Assembly: GCF_006442815.1 (NCBI RefSeq)
Contig: NZ_VFVL01000026.1
Span: forward strand, 27,852-91,851
Source of the DNA: Mesorhizobium sp. B2-4-3
GTDB taxonomy: Bacteria > Pseudomonadota > Alphaproteobacteria > Rhizobiales > Rhizobiaceae
Length of the DNA: 64,000 bases
Direction of reading: 5' to 3'
Made by a program: the position numbers and the translations under genes. The notes under the pieces were generated by a model. The model saw nothing but the letters and a program-made list of their open reading frames with translations, did not search any database and had not been told where the DNA came from. Of this stretch, positions 26,574 to 35,437 are shown in pieces (the first letter of the stretch is position 1; each line of letters opens with the position of its first letter).

Positions 26574-27578
26574 TTAAAATTCGACGCAGATCTTGCCGAA
26601 ATGCTTTTGGCTCTCATACGACCTGAAGGCCGAAGCAATCTCGTGCAGCGGAAAACTACGACCGATCACGGGCCTGAGGCCATTGACCGTTATCGCCCGG
26701 ATCATGTCTTCCTGGTCAGCCCTGTTCCCGACAGAAATTCCACTAACGCGGATCTGATTGGAAAACAGCGCCGGGATCGACACTTCTCCGGCGAAGCCGG
26801 TCAACACCCCGATCAGAGCGATGTGGCCGCCTATCCTGCAAGCTGTTATCGACTGGGCCAGCGTGCCTGGACCGCCGACCTCGACTACATGATCGACACC
26901 GCGCCCATCGGTCAGGTCCCTCGCCTTGCTCCCCCAGTCCGGCACGGCCTTGTAGTTGATGAGAGCATCGGCGCCGAGTCGCCGTAGCTTTTCGAGCTTC
27001 GCATCAGAGGAGGATGTAGCAATAACACGGGCACCAGCCATCTTGGCGAACTGCAGCGCGAACAGCGACACGCTGCCCGCGCCGAGGATCAGCACCGTAT
27101 CGCCGGGCTTCACCTGACCGCACACCACCAGGCCTCTCCAGGCAGTGACCCCGGCGCAAGTGAGTGTAGCCGCCTCCACGTGGGTGTAACCCGCCGGCGC
27201 TTTCGTGAAAGCCTGCCAGGGCATGCACGCATACTCCCGTGCATAGCCATCGAGATCGTCGCCCAATTCGCCCTGCTTGTTCGCGCGCGAAGCCTCGCCG
27301 CCCAGCCAATCGGGCCAATAGCAACTGACGACGGCATCGCCGGCTTTGAATGCTTCGACACCGTCCCCGACAGCAACCACCTCGCCCGCGCCATCGGATA
27401 GCGGAATACGACCGTCGGCGCAGGGCTTCTTGCCCGTGACAACCATGCTGTCGTGGAAATTCAGCGAGCACGCCCGGATCCGGACCAGCAACTCTCCCGA
27501 TCCGGCTTCGGGCCGATCCTCCTCAACCAGTTCCAGTTTTTCCAGGCCGCCTGGCGCCCGCAATCTGATCAGTTTCAT
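26574..27578 (-). CDS. Medium-chain NAD(P)-dependent alcohol dehydrogenase / quinone oxidoreductase family
   Basis: A 334-residue medium-chain dehydrogenase. The GroES-like N-terminal domain (IRACSLNFHDSMVVTGKKP, LSDGAGEVVAVGDGVEAFKAGDAVV) is followed by a Rossmann domain (LILGAGSVSLFALQFAKMAGARVIATSSS). The usual catalytic zinc cysteines are not obvious, so it may be of the zinc-free quinone-oxidoreductase kind. ATG 27578 follows GAGGAGACGTC. The gene is bracketed by 27-bp direct repeats, which suggests it was inserted next to the HTH gene. Confidence 0.88.
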   Translation of the reverse strand: MKLIRLRAPGGLEKLELVEEDRPEAGSGELLVRIRACSLNFHDSMVVTGKKPCADGRIPLSDGAGEVVAVGDGVEAFKAGDAVVSCYWPDWLGGEASRANKQGELGDDLDGYAREYACMPWQAFTKAPAGYTHVEAATLTCAGVTAWRGLVVCGQVKPGDTVLILGAGSVSLFALQFAKMAGARVIATSSSDAKLEKLRRLGADALINYKAVPDWGSKARDLTDGRGVDHVVEVGGPGTLAQSITACRIGGHIALIGVLTGFAGEVSIPALFSNQIRVSGISVGNRADQEDMIRAITVNGLRPVIGRSFPLHEIASAFRSYESQKHFGKICVEF

Positions 27579-27606
27579 GACGTCTCCTCGATCCAGCGTC
27601 GGGAAA

Positions 27607-28827
27607 CTAGTCGCTCGGCAGCGGTCCTGGGAGTAACAACACAGTCGGGAATCCGGTCACCGGCGGCATCATCCAACGGCGCGCCCGGCCGCGGCCGACG
27701 GCCTGCACCTTGTGTTCGGCCGAAAGCTGCTCCAGCGCGCGCTGGACGGTGCGCGCGCTGGCGCCAAGCGCGATCGCCAGAGCCGAGCTCGACCAGGCCT
27801 CGCCGTCGGTCAGGAAGGCCATCACCGCACCATGCTCCTCCTCGACCGGCGGCGCCAGCACGACGACCTCAGCGGCGCTGACCGGCGTGAGCGCGAAACC
27901 GGCGGCCGTCGCGTTGATTTCTGCCAGCCCGGCGAGTTCGGCGCGCAGCCGTCCCATCTCGACCCTCAGCCGCGCGCGATGCGATTCATCGGCGTGCCTA
28001 GCGCGAAAGGCGCGCCTCAGCAGCACTTCGCGCGAGGCATCCGCCGGCCATGCCTCGGCAAGCGTGCGCGCCAGCGCGAACAATACAGGCCGGGTCGCAA
28101 GCGAAACGACCGCGTCGGCCTGGCGCACGACGTTGCGGCAGGCATCGACGACCAGCGTGCCCGAGGTCAGCAACGCCTCGACCTCGTCGAGCAGCAGTTC
28201 TTTCTCGGTGCCGCGCGCGATCAGCCGGCCGACCGGCGTGTTCAGCACCAGGGACGCCGCTTCGACTTCGGCCTGCAATGCCGGGATGTTGGCTTGATAG
28301 GCGGCAAGCGACGCCCGGCCGAACGCCGAGCGCGCCGCCTTGGTCCTGAGGCGCCTGACGGCGATGCCGGCGGCGGCCAGTTCATGCGCGACGCGCGCCA
28401 CGGGCGGCAGCGGCGCCGGATCGAAGTCCGATAGCAGGCGCTCGGCTTCGTCGAGGCGGCCGATCAGGATGAGGCGGCGCGCCTCGAGACTGCCGGCATA
28501 GGCAGCGTTCAGCCGGTCGCCATGCGCGGCGAGCGTCGTGCGGGCGGATCGCAGAGCCTTCTCCGGCCAGCCAAGGTCGCGCGACACCAGCGCGATCTCG
28601 GCCTCGGCGACGACGCAACGCGCACGCGCCACCGCTTCCCTCGGGCTGAAGGCTCGGGCAGCGTCCTTCAGCAGCGCCTTGGCCTTGGCGAAATCGCCGA
28701 GCTGCGCCATCGCGATGCCGCGCAGCGCCAGCGCCGGCGCATCGTCGCGCAGCGCGACGCGCTTCAAGGCGCCGAGCGGATCGCCCGCCGCTAGCGCGCG
28801 GCCGGCGGCGTTGATCAGCGAGTCCAT
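27607..28827 (-). CDS. Hypothetical protein with C-terminal winged helix-turn-helix
   Basis: A 406-residue protein. The N-terminal two thirds are alanine-rich helices resembling TPR-type solenoids (LALRGIAMAQLGDFAKAKALLKDAARAF; LNAAYAGSLEARRLILIGRLDEAERLL). The C-terminal ~70 residues form a winged helix (SSSALAIALGASARTVQRALEQLSAEHKVQAVGRGRARRWM). ATG 28827 follows GAGGCGGCGGC. It is divergent from the DUF899 gene, 121 bp away, and probably regulates it. Its last codons overlap the right copy of a 27-bp direct repeat. Confidence 0.78.
   Translation of the reverse strand: MDSLINAAGRALAAGDPLGALKRVALRDDAPALALRGIAMAQLGDFAKAKALLKDAARAFSPREAVARARCVVAEAEIALVSRDLGWPEKALRSARTTLAAHGDRLNAAYAGSLEARRLILIGRLDEAERLLSDFDPAPLPPVARVAHELAAAGIAVRRLRTKAARSAFGRASLAAYQANIPALQAEVEAASLVLNTPVGRLIARGTEKELLLDEVEALLTSGTLVVDACRNVVRQADAVVSLATRPVLFALARTLAEAWPADASREVLLRRAFRARHADESHRARLRVEMGRLRAELAGLAEINATAAGFALTPVSAAEVVVLAPPVEEEHGAVMAFLTDGEAWSSSALAIALGASARTVQRALEQLSAEHKVQAVGRGRARRWMMPPVTGFPTVLLLPGPLPSD
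27626..27652. repeat. 27-bp direct repeat, right copy, within the 3' end of the HTH gene
   Basis: This copy encodes FPTVLLLPG of the HTH protein's C terminus. It matches 26530-26556 except at two positions. Confidence 0.85.
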
Positions 28828-28948
28828 GCCGCCGCCTCGAAGCCCGCCACAGCAAATCGCGTCACACTTGTAACTCTCACCATCGCCGGATGCGGCCCTA
28901 TGTCTGTCCTTGTCACCCCCAACCAAACCCAAGAACGGGACAAGAGCA

Positions 28949-29698
28949 ATGACCCAACACATGAAGACACCGCCGGTCGTTTCGCAGGAAGCGTGGAAAG
29001 GCGCCTATGAAGAGATGCTGGTGAAGGAAAAGGCCGTCACCCGCGCCCGCGACGCTCTGGCCGCCGAACGCCGCCGCATGCCGTGGATGGAAGTCAAGAA
29101 GGACTACGTATTCGAAGGCCCGAACGGCAAGGCGAGCCTGCTCGACCTCTTCGAAGGCCGCCGGCAGCTTGTCGTCTACCGCGCCTTCTTCGAGCCCGGC
29201 GTCTATGGCTGGCCCGAACATGCCTGCCGCGGCTGCTCGCTCGGTGCCGACCAGGTCGGCAACCTCGCGCACCTCAACGCCCGCGACACCACGCTTGCCT
29301 ATGCCTCGCGCGCGCCGCAGGCCGACATCCAGCGCCTGAAGCAACAGATGGACTGGAAGATGCCCTGGTACACCATCACCGACAGCTGGGACAAGGATTT
29401 CGGCGTCGACGAATGGCATGGCCACAACGTCTTCATCCATGACGGCAAGCGCATCTTCCGCACCTATTTCGTCAACAACCGCGGCGACGAAGCCTTTGGC
29501 ACCGTCTGGAGCTATCTCGACGTCACGCCGCTCGGCCGCCAGGAGGTGTGGGAGGATTCGCCCGAGGGCTATCCGCAGACCCAGACCTACAAATGGTGGA
29601 ACTGGCACGACAGTTACGAAGCAGGCGCCGCCCCCGACCAGAGATGGGCCGAGGTGTCGGATGCCGGTGAAGCGGCGTTCCGCAACAAGAACGCCTGA
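28949..29698 (+). CDS. DUF899 family thioredoxin-like protein
   Basis: A 249-residue DUF899 protein with a CRGC pair (C93, C96) in HACRGCSLGADQV. The chain starts with a helix (AYEEMLVKEKAVTRARDALAAERRRMPWMEV) typical of the family and continues DYVFEGPNGKASLLDLFEGRRQLVVYRAFF. The redox pair is spaced as in thioredoxins. It is divergent from the HTH gene and 104 bp upstream of a small membrane protein, so the three probably form one unit. Function unproven. Confidence 0.87.
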   Translation: MTQHMKTPPVVSQEAWKGAYEEMLVKEKAVTRARDALAAERRRMPWMEVKKDYVFEGPNGKASLLDLFEGRRQLVVYRAFFEPGVYGWPEHACRGCSLGADQVGNLAHLNARDTTLAYASRAPQADIQRLKQQMDWKMPWYTITDSWDKDFGVDEWHGHNVFIHDGKRIFRTYFVNNRGDEAFGTVWSYLDVTPLGRQEVWEDSPEGYPQTQTYKWWNWHDSYEAGAAPDQRWAEVSDAGEAAFRNKNA

Positions 29699-29802
29699 GC
29701 GTGAAGCTGGTCCGGCGGCGCAAACCGCGCGCCGCCGGAGCCGATCGCCTCGCGCTTGTTCCAATGGGCTTGCAAACCTGCCCGCATCAGAAGGTGGATA
29801 TC

Positions 29803-30039
29803 ATGAGCATCGACTCCCCTCACCCGCCCGGCCTGAGCGGCTTCGGCCTCGCCGACTGGCTTTGCCTCGCCGCGGCGCCCACCTTCGCCACGATGGCGCT
29901 GCTGACGGCCGCCTATGGCGGCCAGGACATGATGTGCATGTCGGGCGCCTCGGCGCTCGGCGGCATGGTGCCGATGTATCTCCTGATGGCGGCGTTCCAT
30001 CTTGCGCCGTGGCTGCGGCTGGCCGCGCGGCGGGGGTGA
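29803..30039 (+). CDS. Small two-helix membrane protein
   Basis: A 78-residue protein of unknown function with two hydrophobic segments (LADWLCLAAAPTFATMALLTAA and GGMVPMYLLMAAFHLAPWLRLAA). The ATG at 29803 follows AAGGTGGATATC. It probably shares the transcript of the DUF899 gene. The cluster DMMCMSG between the helices is rich in methionine and has one cysteine, a possible metal-contacting loop (inference). Confidence 0.7.
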   Translation: MSIDSPHPPGLSGFGLADWLCLAAAPTFATMALLTAAYGGQDMMCMSGASALGGMVPMYLLMAAFHLAPWLRLAARRG

Positions 30040-30144
30040 GATCTTCGTTTGAGCGCCGTATTGCCCGATCACCACTGCGAAATCGAGTATCCGACCCGCT
30101 ACCCTCCAGGTCTTGACGAAAATAGGCGCGCCTGAGACACGGGG

Positions 30145-30162
30145 GCAAATGGAGACATTTGC
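30145..30162. promoter_or_regulatory. Inverted repeat upstream of the aminopeptidase gene
   Basis: GCAAATG-GAGA-CATTTGC forms perfect 7-bp arms about 32 bases before the start at 30195. It could be an operator or a leader hairpin. Confidence 0.4.
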
Positions 30163-30194
30163 TCCATGGGAGATGAGCAGGCGGTGGGCAAGCT

Positions 30195-31253
30195 GTGAAG
30201 CGCGTTTTTCGATTGCTTGCCGCGGCGATCATGGCGTCCGGCGTGACTGGGTGCACCAGCATTTCCTACTATGCGCAATCACTGGAAGGCCATGTCGGGA
30301 TCATGGCTGCCCGCAAGAATGTTGCGAAGCTGATCCATGATCCTTCGACGCCAAAGGCGTTGCGCGCCAAGTTGACCTCGGCTAGCGTCATACGCCGCTT
30401 TGCCACGGAAGAGCTGGCACTGCCCGACAACAGCAGCTACCGCAGCTATGTCGACGTCGGTCGCAACGATGTGACCTTGGCCGTGTTTGCCGCGCCGCAA
30501 TTTTCTCTCGCGCCGGTAACATGGTGCTTTCCGGTCTTCGGCTGCGTTCCCTACAAGGGTTATTTTTCGCGCAAAGACGCGCTCGAAAATGCCGCTGGGC
30601 TGCAGCGGCAGGGGCTGGACGTCTATGTGACAGGCATCACGGCCTATTCCACGCTGGGCTGGTTCAGCGACCCGCTGCTCAGCACCATGCTGCGTCAGAA
30701 CGACACCTATCTGGCAAGCCTTGTCTTCCATGAGCTGGCGCATCAGAAAGTCTATGTGAACGGCGACTCCGCGTTCAACGAGGCTTTCGCGGTTTCCGTC
30801 GAAACCACCGGTACGAGGAAATGGCTGCGCGCCACCGGCAATCGCGCCGCATTGCGCAGCTACGAAATCGATCGCAAGCGCAAGGCGGATTTTCTCGGAC
30901 TGATATCGAAAACCCGGGACGAGCTGAGCCAGGTCTATGGAAGCCCGCGTAGCCCGGAGCACATGGCGGCCGCCAAAGCCGCCACGATCGACAGGCTGCG
31001 GATACGCTATCGGCAAATGCGCGACAAGCGATGGGCCGGATACCGCGGATACGACGCCTGGTTCGATAGCCCGATCAACAACGCAAAGCTTGCCGCGACC
31101 GCTGTCTACGGCGAACAGGTTCCGGCGTTTCTTCGCTTGTTCGACTTGTGCTCCGGCGACTATCCGAGGTTCTACGCTTCCGTTCGGCGGATCGGGGCTT
31201 TGCCCGCGCCTTCCCGTGCCGAGGCGCTTAGAACCATGGCTGCGTGTCGTTGA
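30195..31253 (+). CDS. Putative lipoprotein aminopeptidase (Aminopep/DUF2265 family)
   Basis: A 352-residue predicted zinc peptidase anchored as a lipoprotein. The signal peptide ends with the lipobox VTGC (C20). The zinc site HELAH lies at H179-H183, followed by FNEAFAV with a likely third ligand glutamate. This matches the family of putative aminopeptidases with the HExxH motif seen in many proteobacteria. GTG 30195 is the start. The following methyltransferase gene is 37 bp downstream. Confidence 0.88.
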   Translation: MKRVFRLLAAAIMASGVTGCTSISYYAQSLEGHVGIMAARKNVAKLIHDPSTPKALRAKLTSASVIRRFATEELALPDNSSYRSYVDVGRNDVTLAVFAAPQFSLAPVTWCFPVFGCVPYKGYFSRKDALENAAGLQRQGLDVYVTGITAYSTLGWFSDPLLSTMLRQNDTYLASLVFHELAHQKVYVNGDSAFNEAFAVSVETTGTRKWLRATGNRAALRSYEIDRKRKADFLGLISKTRDELSQVYGSPRSPEHMAAAKAATIDRLRIRYRQMRDKRWAGYRGYDAWFDSPINNAKLAATAVYGEQVPAFLRLFDLCSGDYPRFYASVRRIGALPAPSRAEALRTMAACR

Positions 31254-31290
31254 CCATGTAAGGAACTCGGCATCCGGAGGCCGCGCGGAC

Positions 31291-31953
31291 ATGTTGGACA
31301 ATTATGAGGTGGACAGGTTCGGCGTGATCCACCAGATCGACTTCACACCGATCAAATACGACAAGAAATACATTTCCTATTACGAGGACTTGAGCGACCG
31401 CACCATCAAGCTCGGCTATCAGCGGCTTGGCTGGGTGCTTGGCATCACCGGCGAGATTCCTCGCTCGGTGCTGGAAATCGGATATGGCACCGGCACATTC
31501 ATCGAGGCCGCCAAGATGACCGGCGTCGCCGATTGCGCCGGCTGCGATATCGCCGAGTTTCCCCTGCCCAAAGGGGTCCGCTTTGTCGACTGGGATCAGG
31601 CGCTCGCCGGCACCTGGGACCTCGTCGCCATGTTCGACGTGCTCGAGCACATCCCCGATCTCGGTTTCCTTTCCCGCCTTCAGACCCGCCACCTGGCCCT
31701 CGCCGTCCCCTATTGCCGCTGGCGCGAGCTCGGCGCCGACGGCGACGCTTGGTTTGACAAGTGGCGCATGCGCCTGCCCAACGAGCACCTGCACCATTTC
31801 GACCGCGACTCGCTGGTGGCGCTCCTGGCGGCCAGCGGATTCGAGTGCGTGACGCTGAACTGCTTCGAGGACGGGATCAGGCTGCGGCCAGGCGAAGCGG
31901 GTCCGAACATTCTGTCAGGCTTCTTCAGGAAGAAGGCCCCTGAAGCCGGCTGA
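31291..31953 (+). CDS. Class I SAM-dependent methyltransferase
   Basis: A 220-residue methyltransferase. Motif I is VLEIGYGTGTFIEAA, the acidic residue follows in GCDIAEF, and motif IV/post-I is DLVAMFDVLEHIPDL. ATG 31291 follows GGAGG at about ten bases. The compact LAVPYCRW and HLHHFDRDSLVALLAASGFE region resembles methyltransferases acting on sugars or small molecules next to glycosyltransferases, but the substrate is unknown. Confidence 0.85.
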   Translation: MLDNYEVDRFGVIHQIDFTPIKYDKKYISYYEDLSDRTIKLGYQRLGWVLGITGEIPRSVLEIGYGTGTFIEAAKMTGVADCAGCDIAEFPLPKGVRFVDWDQALAGTWDLVAMFDVLEHIPDLGFLSRLQTRHLALAVPYCRWRELGADGDAWFDKWRMRLPNEHLHHFDRDSLVALLAASGFECVTLNCFEDGIRLRPGEAGPNILSGFFRKKAPEAG

Positions 31954-31967
31954 GCGCCAATAACGGA

Positions 31968-32900
31968 CTACTCCGCCCAAGCAAGTTCGCCCAGGTGGCG
32001 ACGGACCCAGCTCATCTCCTCGGAAGCCGTGCGTCCAAAATGCCGCTTGAAGTCGCGGCTGAACTGAGCCGCACTCGCATAGCCGACCGAAGCCGCGACC
32101 TGAGCGATCGTGCCCTTGCGCGCGATCATCAGCCTTGCCTCGTGCAGCCGCATGGCTTTCACGTACTGGATCGGGCTGCTTCCGGTCATCTCCTTGAAAT
32201 GAACGTGGTAGGAAGGCACGCTCATGCCCGCTTCTCTCGCCAGATCGGCGACCGAGATTTCCGAGCTGTAATTTTCCCGCAACCATGCGAGGCTCCGCAC
32301 GATCCTCCCCGACCTGCCTCTTTGCTGCAGGGCCGCGACCATCGCGCCTCCCTGCGGGCCAATCAGGACCCGGTAATGCAGCTCGCGCAGAAGGCTTGAT
32401 CCAAGAACGGCGGTCTCGGCAGGATTGCGAAGCGCCGTCAGCAGGCGCAGCAGGACATCCTCGATATCGGAGCCCATCCTGCTCGATACGAGACTTCGCG
32501 GCCGGTCGCTTCCCACAGCCGAATGCATCTCCAGCTGCGCGGCAATGTCGGCCGCCATGCGCATGTCGAACTCGACATAGACCGCAAGCAGCGGGCGATC
32601 GGGACTGGCCGACGACTCCATTCGAAAGGGAACAGGGACCGACACCGCCAGATAGTGTTCTTCATCGTACAGGTAGACCTCCCGTTCGAGGATGCCTCGC
32701 TTGCTCCCCTGCAGGACGAACACCGCGCCCGGCTCATAAAGCACCGGGACGTCATGGAGCACTGCCTCCGTCCGGAGCACCCGCACGCTCTCGAGCGCGG
32801 TCGCATTATATCCATTGCGACCGGCGAGAGCTCCGGCCAGCTCGACCAGTCTCCGTCTTCGTCCGATGTCCACCCTAATAGGATTTGGCAAGGTATTCAT
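31968..32900 (-). CDS. AraC-family transcriptional regulator
   Basis: A 310-residue AraC regulator. The N-terminal cupin-like sensor (VPVLYEPGAVFVLQGSKRGILEREVYLYDEEHYLAVSVPVPF) matches the AraC_N type, and the C-terminal pair of HTHs covers SVADLAREAGMSVPSYHVHFKEMTGSSPIQYVKAMRLHEARLMI to IAQVAASVGYASAAQFSRDFKRHFG. It is divergent from an SDR gene, 75 bp away, which is its likely target; regulators of this group often sense alcohols, ketones or sugars. Confidence 0.92.
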   Translation of the reverse strand: MNTLPNPIRVDIGRRRRLVELAGALAGRNGYNATALESVRVLRTEAVLHDVPVLYEPGAVFVLQGSKRGILEREVYLYDEEHYLAVSVPVPFRMESSASPDRPLLAVYVEFDMRMAADIAAQLEMHSAVGSDRPRSLVSSRMGSDIEDVLLRLLTALRNPAETAVLGSSLLRELHYRVLIGPQGGAMVAALQQRGRSGRIVRSLAWLRENYSSEISVADLAREAGMSVPSYHVHFKEMTGSSPIQYVKAMRLHEARLMIARKGTIAQVAASVGYASAAQFSRDFKRHFGRTASEEMSWVRRHLGELAWAE

Positions 32901-32975
32901 AGAAACCACAATCGAGGCCGCCGTGAGATCATACTATTTGCCAAGCTGCACTCCATCAATGAAGGACCGCAGATC

Positions 32976-33803
32976 ATGGCAAAAAAGACCTTCTTCATCA
33001 CCGGCGCCAATTCGGGCTTTGGCCTCGCCATCGCCTCCGCCGCCATCCAGATGGGCCATACGGTCATTGGCACCGTCCGGTCCGAGACGTCACGCGCGGT
33101 ACTTGCCGGATCCCTCCCAGCGATCCGCACAGTCACCTGCGATGTCACGGAGTTCGACCGCGTGCCGGACGTCGTCGCACAGGCGGAGGAAGAGCACGGA
33201 CCCGTCGACGTCCTGATCAACAATGCCGGCTATGGCCACGAGGGCGTGCTTGAAGAGTCCCCGCTCGAAGAAATGCGGCGTCAGTTCGATGTGAACGTCT
33301 TCGGCGCCGTGGCTGTCGCCAAGGCGTTCCTTCCCAGGTTCCGCGAGCGACGTCGCGGCTTCATCGTCAACGTCACGTCGATGGGCGGCATGATCACAAT
33401 GCCGGGCATCGCTTACTATTGTGGCAGCAAGTTCGCGCTCCAGGGCATATCGGAAGTGATGCGTTCCGAAATGGCCCCGTTCGGCGTTCGCGTTGCCGCC
33501 GTCTGCCCAGGCTCCTTCCGGACGGACTGGGCCGGACGCTCGATGGTCCGGACCGAAAGGTCCATCGGCGACTACGATGCGCTCTTCGATCCGATCCGAG
33601 AGACGCGACAGGCGAAAAGCGGCAAGCAACTTGGCGATCCGGATAAGCTTGCGAAGGCCGTATTGGCTTTGGTGGAATCCGAAGCCCCGCCGCCGCAGCT
33701 TCTGCTTGGCAGCGACGCCCTCAAGCTCGTGTCCGAGCGAATCCAGCGCCTGCAGCAAGAGATCGAAGCCTGGAGGGCCGTAACCGTCTCGACCGATGGC
33801 TGA
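32976..33803 (+). CDS. Short-chain dehydrogenase/reductase (SDR)
   Basis: A 275-residue classical SDR. The NAD(P) site is FFITGANSGFGLAIA, NNAGYG lies in the middle, and the active site has S (VTSMGG) and Y-x3-K (YYCGSK). ATG 32976 follows AAGGA by about ten bases. It is divergent from the AraC regulator. Long-chain 'SDR' oxidoreductases of this pattern act on many carbonyls; a specific substrate is not visible. Confidence 0.92.
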   Translation: MAKKTFFITGANSGFGLAIASAAIQMGHTVIGTVRSETSRAVLAGSLPAIRTVTCDVTEFDRVPDVVAQAEEEHGPVDVLINNAGYGHEGVLEESPLEEMRRQFDVNVFGAVAVAKAFLPRFRERRRGFIVNVTSMGGMITMPGIAYYCGSKFALQGISEVMRSEMAPFGVRVAAVCPGSFRTDWAGRSMVRTERSIGDYDALFDPIRETRQAKSGKQLGDPDKLAKAVLALVESEAPPPQLLLGSDALKLVSERIQRLQQEIEAWRAVTVSTDG

Positions 33804-33952
33804 CGGCGTAGCGGCAAGGGCAAACGCGGTCAGGCACCCGGCAAGCCTGACCTTGCCGATTGTGCGGCCGGCGGCGACCATCGCCGCGCGGGTTCACACC
33901 AGCCTCACCGCCCGCATTGCCTTCCGCGCCGGCTCGCACAATAGTCGGGCCG

Positions 33953-35413
33953 ATGTTCGAGGCGATTGCGAGTCACTGGTCCACGCTTATCCTGATCCTG
34001 TCGCTGGCGATGGCCGCGGTGGGCATCGTGCATGCCATCATGACGAAGGAGGACGTGCGCGCCGCCACCGGCTGGGTGGGCGTGATGCTCTTGTCGCCTT
34101 TCCTCGGCGCGATCATCTACGCCATCGCCGGCATCAACCGCATCCGCCGCGCGACGATCAGCGCCATGCGTCCCGTTTCCAGCGAGGCGGCTGCCGCCAG
34201 GCACGACCGCGACATCGCGCTCGAAGCCTTGATCAACGCCGAATACGGCCAGCGTTTCACCGGGCTGAAGACGCTTGGCGACAGGGTGGCGCGGCGCCCG
34301 CTCACCTCGGGAAACACCATCGCCGTGCTCAAGACAGGCGACGAGGCCTACACGGCGATGTGCCGGGCGATCGACGCGGCGCAAAGAAGCGTATTGCTCG
34401 AAACCTATATCTTCGACAATGACGCGGTGGGCGCGCTTTTCGTCCAGTCGCTCGGCAACGCCGTCAAGCGCGGCGTCACCGTGCGGGTGCTGATCGACGC
34501 CGTCGGCGTGCGCTACTCGGTGCCCAGCATCCTGAAGCAGCTCAGGGAGGCCGGCGTCACCGTCGATCTCTTCAACGGCAACATCGTCATGGGCCTGAGA
34601 CTTCCTTATGCGAACCTCAGGACCCACAGGAAGATCCTGATCGTCGACGGCACGGTGGCGTTCACGGGAGGCATGAACATCCGCAAGGGATTCTCGGCCG
34701 AATTCGCCGGTTCCGACAGTTCGCGCGACACCCATTTCGAAGTCGCCGGGCCGGTGGTGGCCGATCTGTTCGCGGTTGCCGCCGAGGACTGGCGCTTCGC
34801 CGGCAACGAAGCCTTGAAGGACGGGCCCTGGCAGGTCGAGCGAACCGCGCCGCCGCCGGGGCAGCCGATGCTGGTGCGCGCGGTCGCGACCGGACCGGAC
34901 GCATCCAACGAAACCAATCTCAAGCTGCTGATGGGCGCGTTTTCGGTCGCCCGCAAATCGATCCGCATCATGTCGCCCTATTTCCTGCCGGACCGCGAAT
35001 TCATCAGCGCGTTGACCACGGCCGGCCGGCGCGGCGTCGAAATCGACATCGTCGTGCCGGCGGTGAACAACCTTTTCCTCGTCGACCATGCGATGACGGC
35101 GCAGTTCGACCAGGTTTTGAAGCATTATTGCCGCGTCTGGCGCCATGAAGGCGCGTTCGACCATTCGAAGCTGATGGCGATCGACGGCGTGTGGGCCTAT
35201 GTCGGCTCCTCCAATCTGGACGCCCGCTCGCTGAGGCTGAATTTCGAGATCGACATGGAGGTGCTGGATGAAAACTTCGCCGCCGAGATCGACGCCCGCA
35301 TCGCGGCGGCCATCTCCACCGCCCAGCCGGTGACGCTGCAGACGCTGAAGGCAAGGCCGTTCGCAATCCGCGTCTTCGACCGTTTGCTGTGGCTGGGATC
35401 GCCCTATCTTTAG
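33953..35413 (+). CDS. cls: Cardiolipin synthase (phospholipase D type)
   Basis: A 486-residue cardiolipin synthase. Two N-terminal transmembrane helices (STLILILSLAMAAVGIVHAI; ATGWVGVMLLSPFLGAIIYAIAG) are followed by two PLD domains with HKD motifs: THRKILIVDG (H-x-K-x4-D) in the first and HSKLMAIDG in the second. It condenses phosphatidylglycerol into cardiolipin at the inner membrane. The start ATG 33953 gives MFEAIASHW. An EEP-family hydrolase follows 25 bp downstream, forming a two-gene unit seen in other rhizobia. Confidence 0.93.
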   Translation: MFEAIASHWSTLILILSLAMAAVGIVHAIMTKEDVRAATGWVGVMLLSPFLGAIIYAIAGINRIRRATISAMRPVSSEAAAARHDRDIALEALINAEYGQRFTGLKTLGDRVARRPLTSGNTIAVLKTGDEAYTAMCRAIDAAQRSVLLETYIFDNDAVGALFVQSLGNAVKRGVTVRVLIDAVGVRYSVPSILKQLREAGVTVDLFNGNIVMGLRLPYANLRTHRKILIVDGTVAFTGGMNIRKGFSAEFAGSDSSRDTHFEVAGPVVADLFAVAAEDWRFAGNEALKDGPWQVERTAPPPGQPMLVRAVATGPDASNETNLKLLMGAFSVARKSIRIMSPYFLPDREFISALTTAGRRGVEIDIVVPAVNNLFLVDHAMTAQFDQVLKHYCRVWRHEGAFDHSKLMAIDGVWAYVGSSNLDARSLRLNFEIDMEVLDENFAAEIDARIAAAISTAQPVTLQTLKARPFAIRVFDRLLWLGSPYL

Positions 35414-35437
35414 AGCAGGAAATCGAGCACCGGGATC

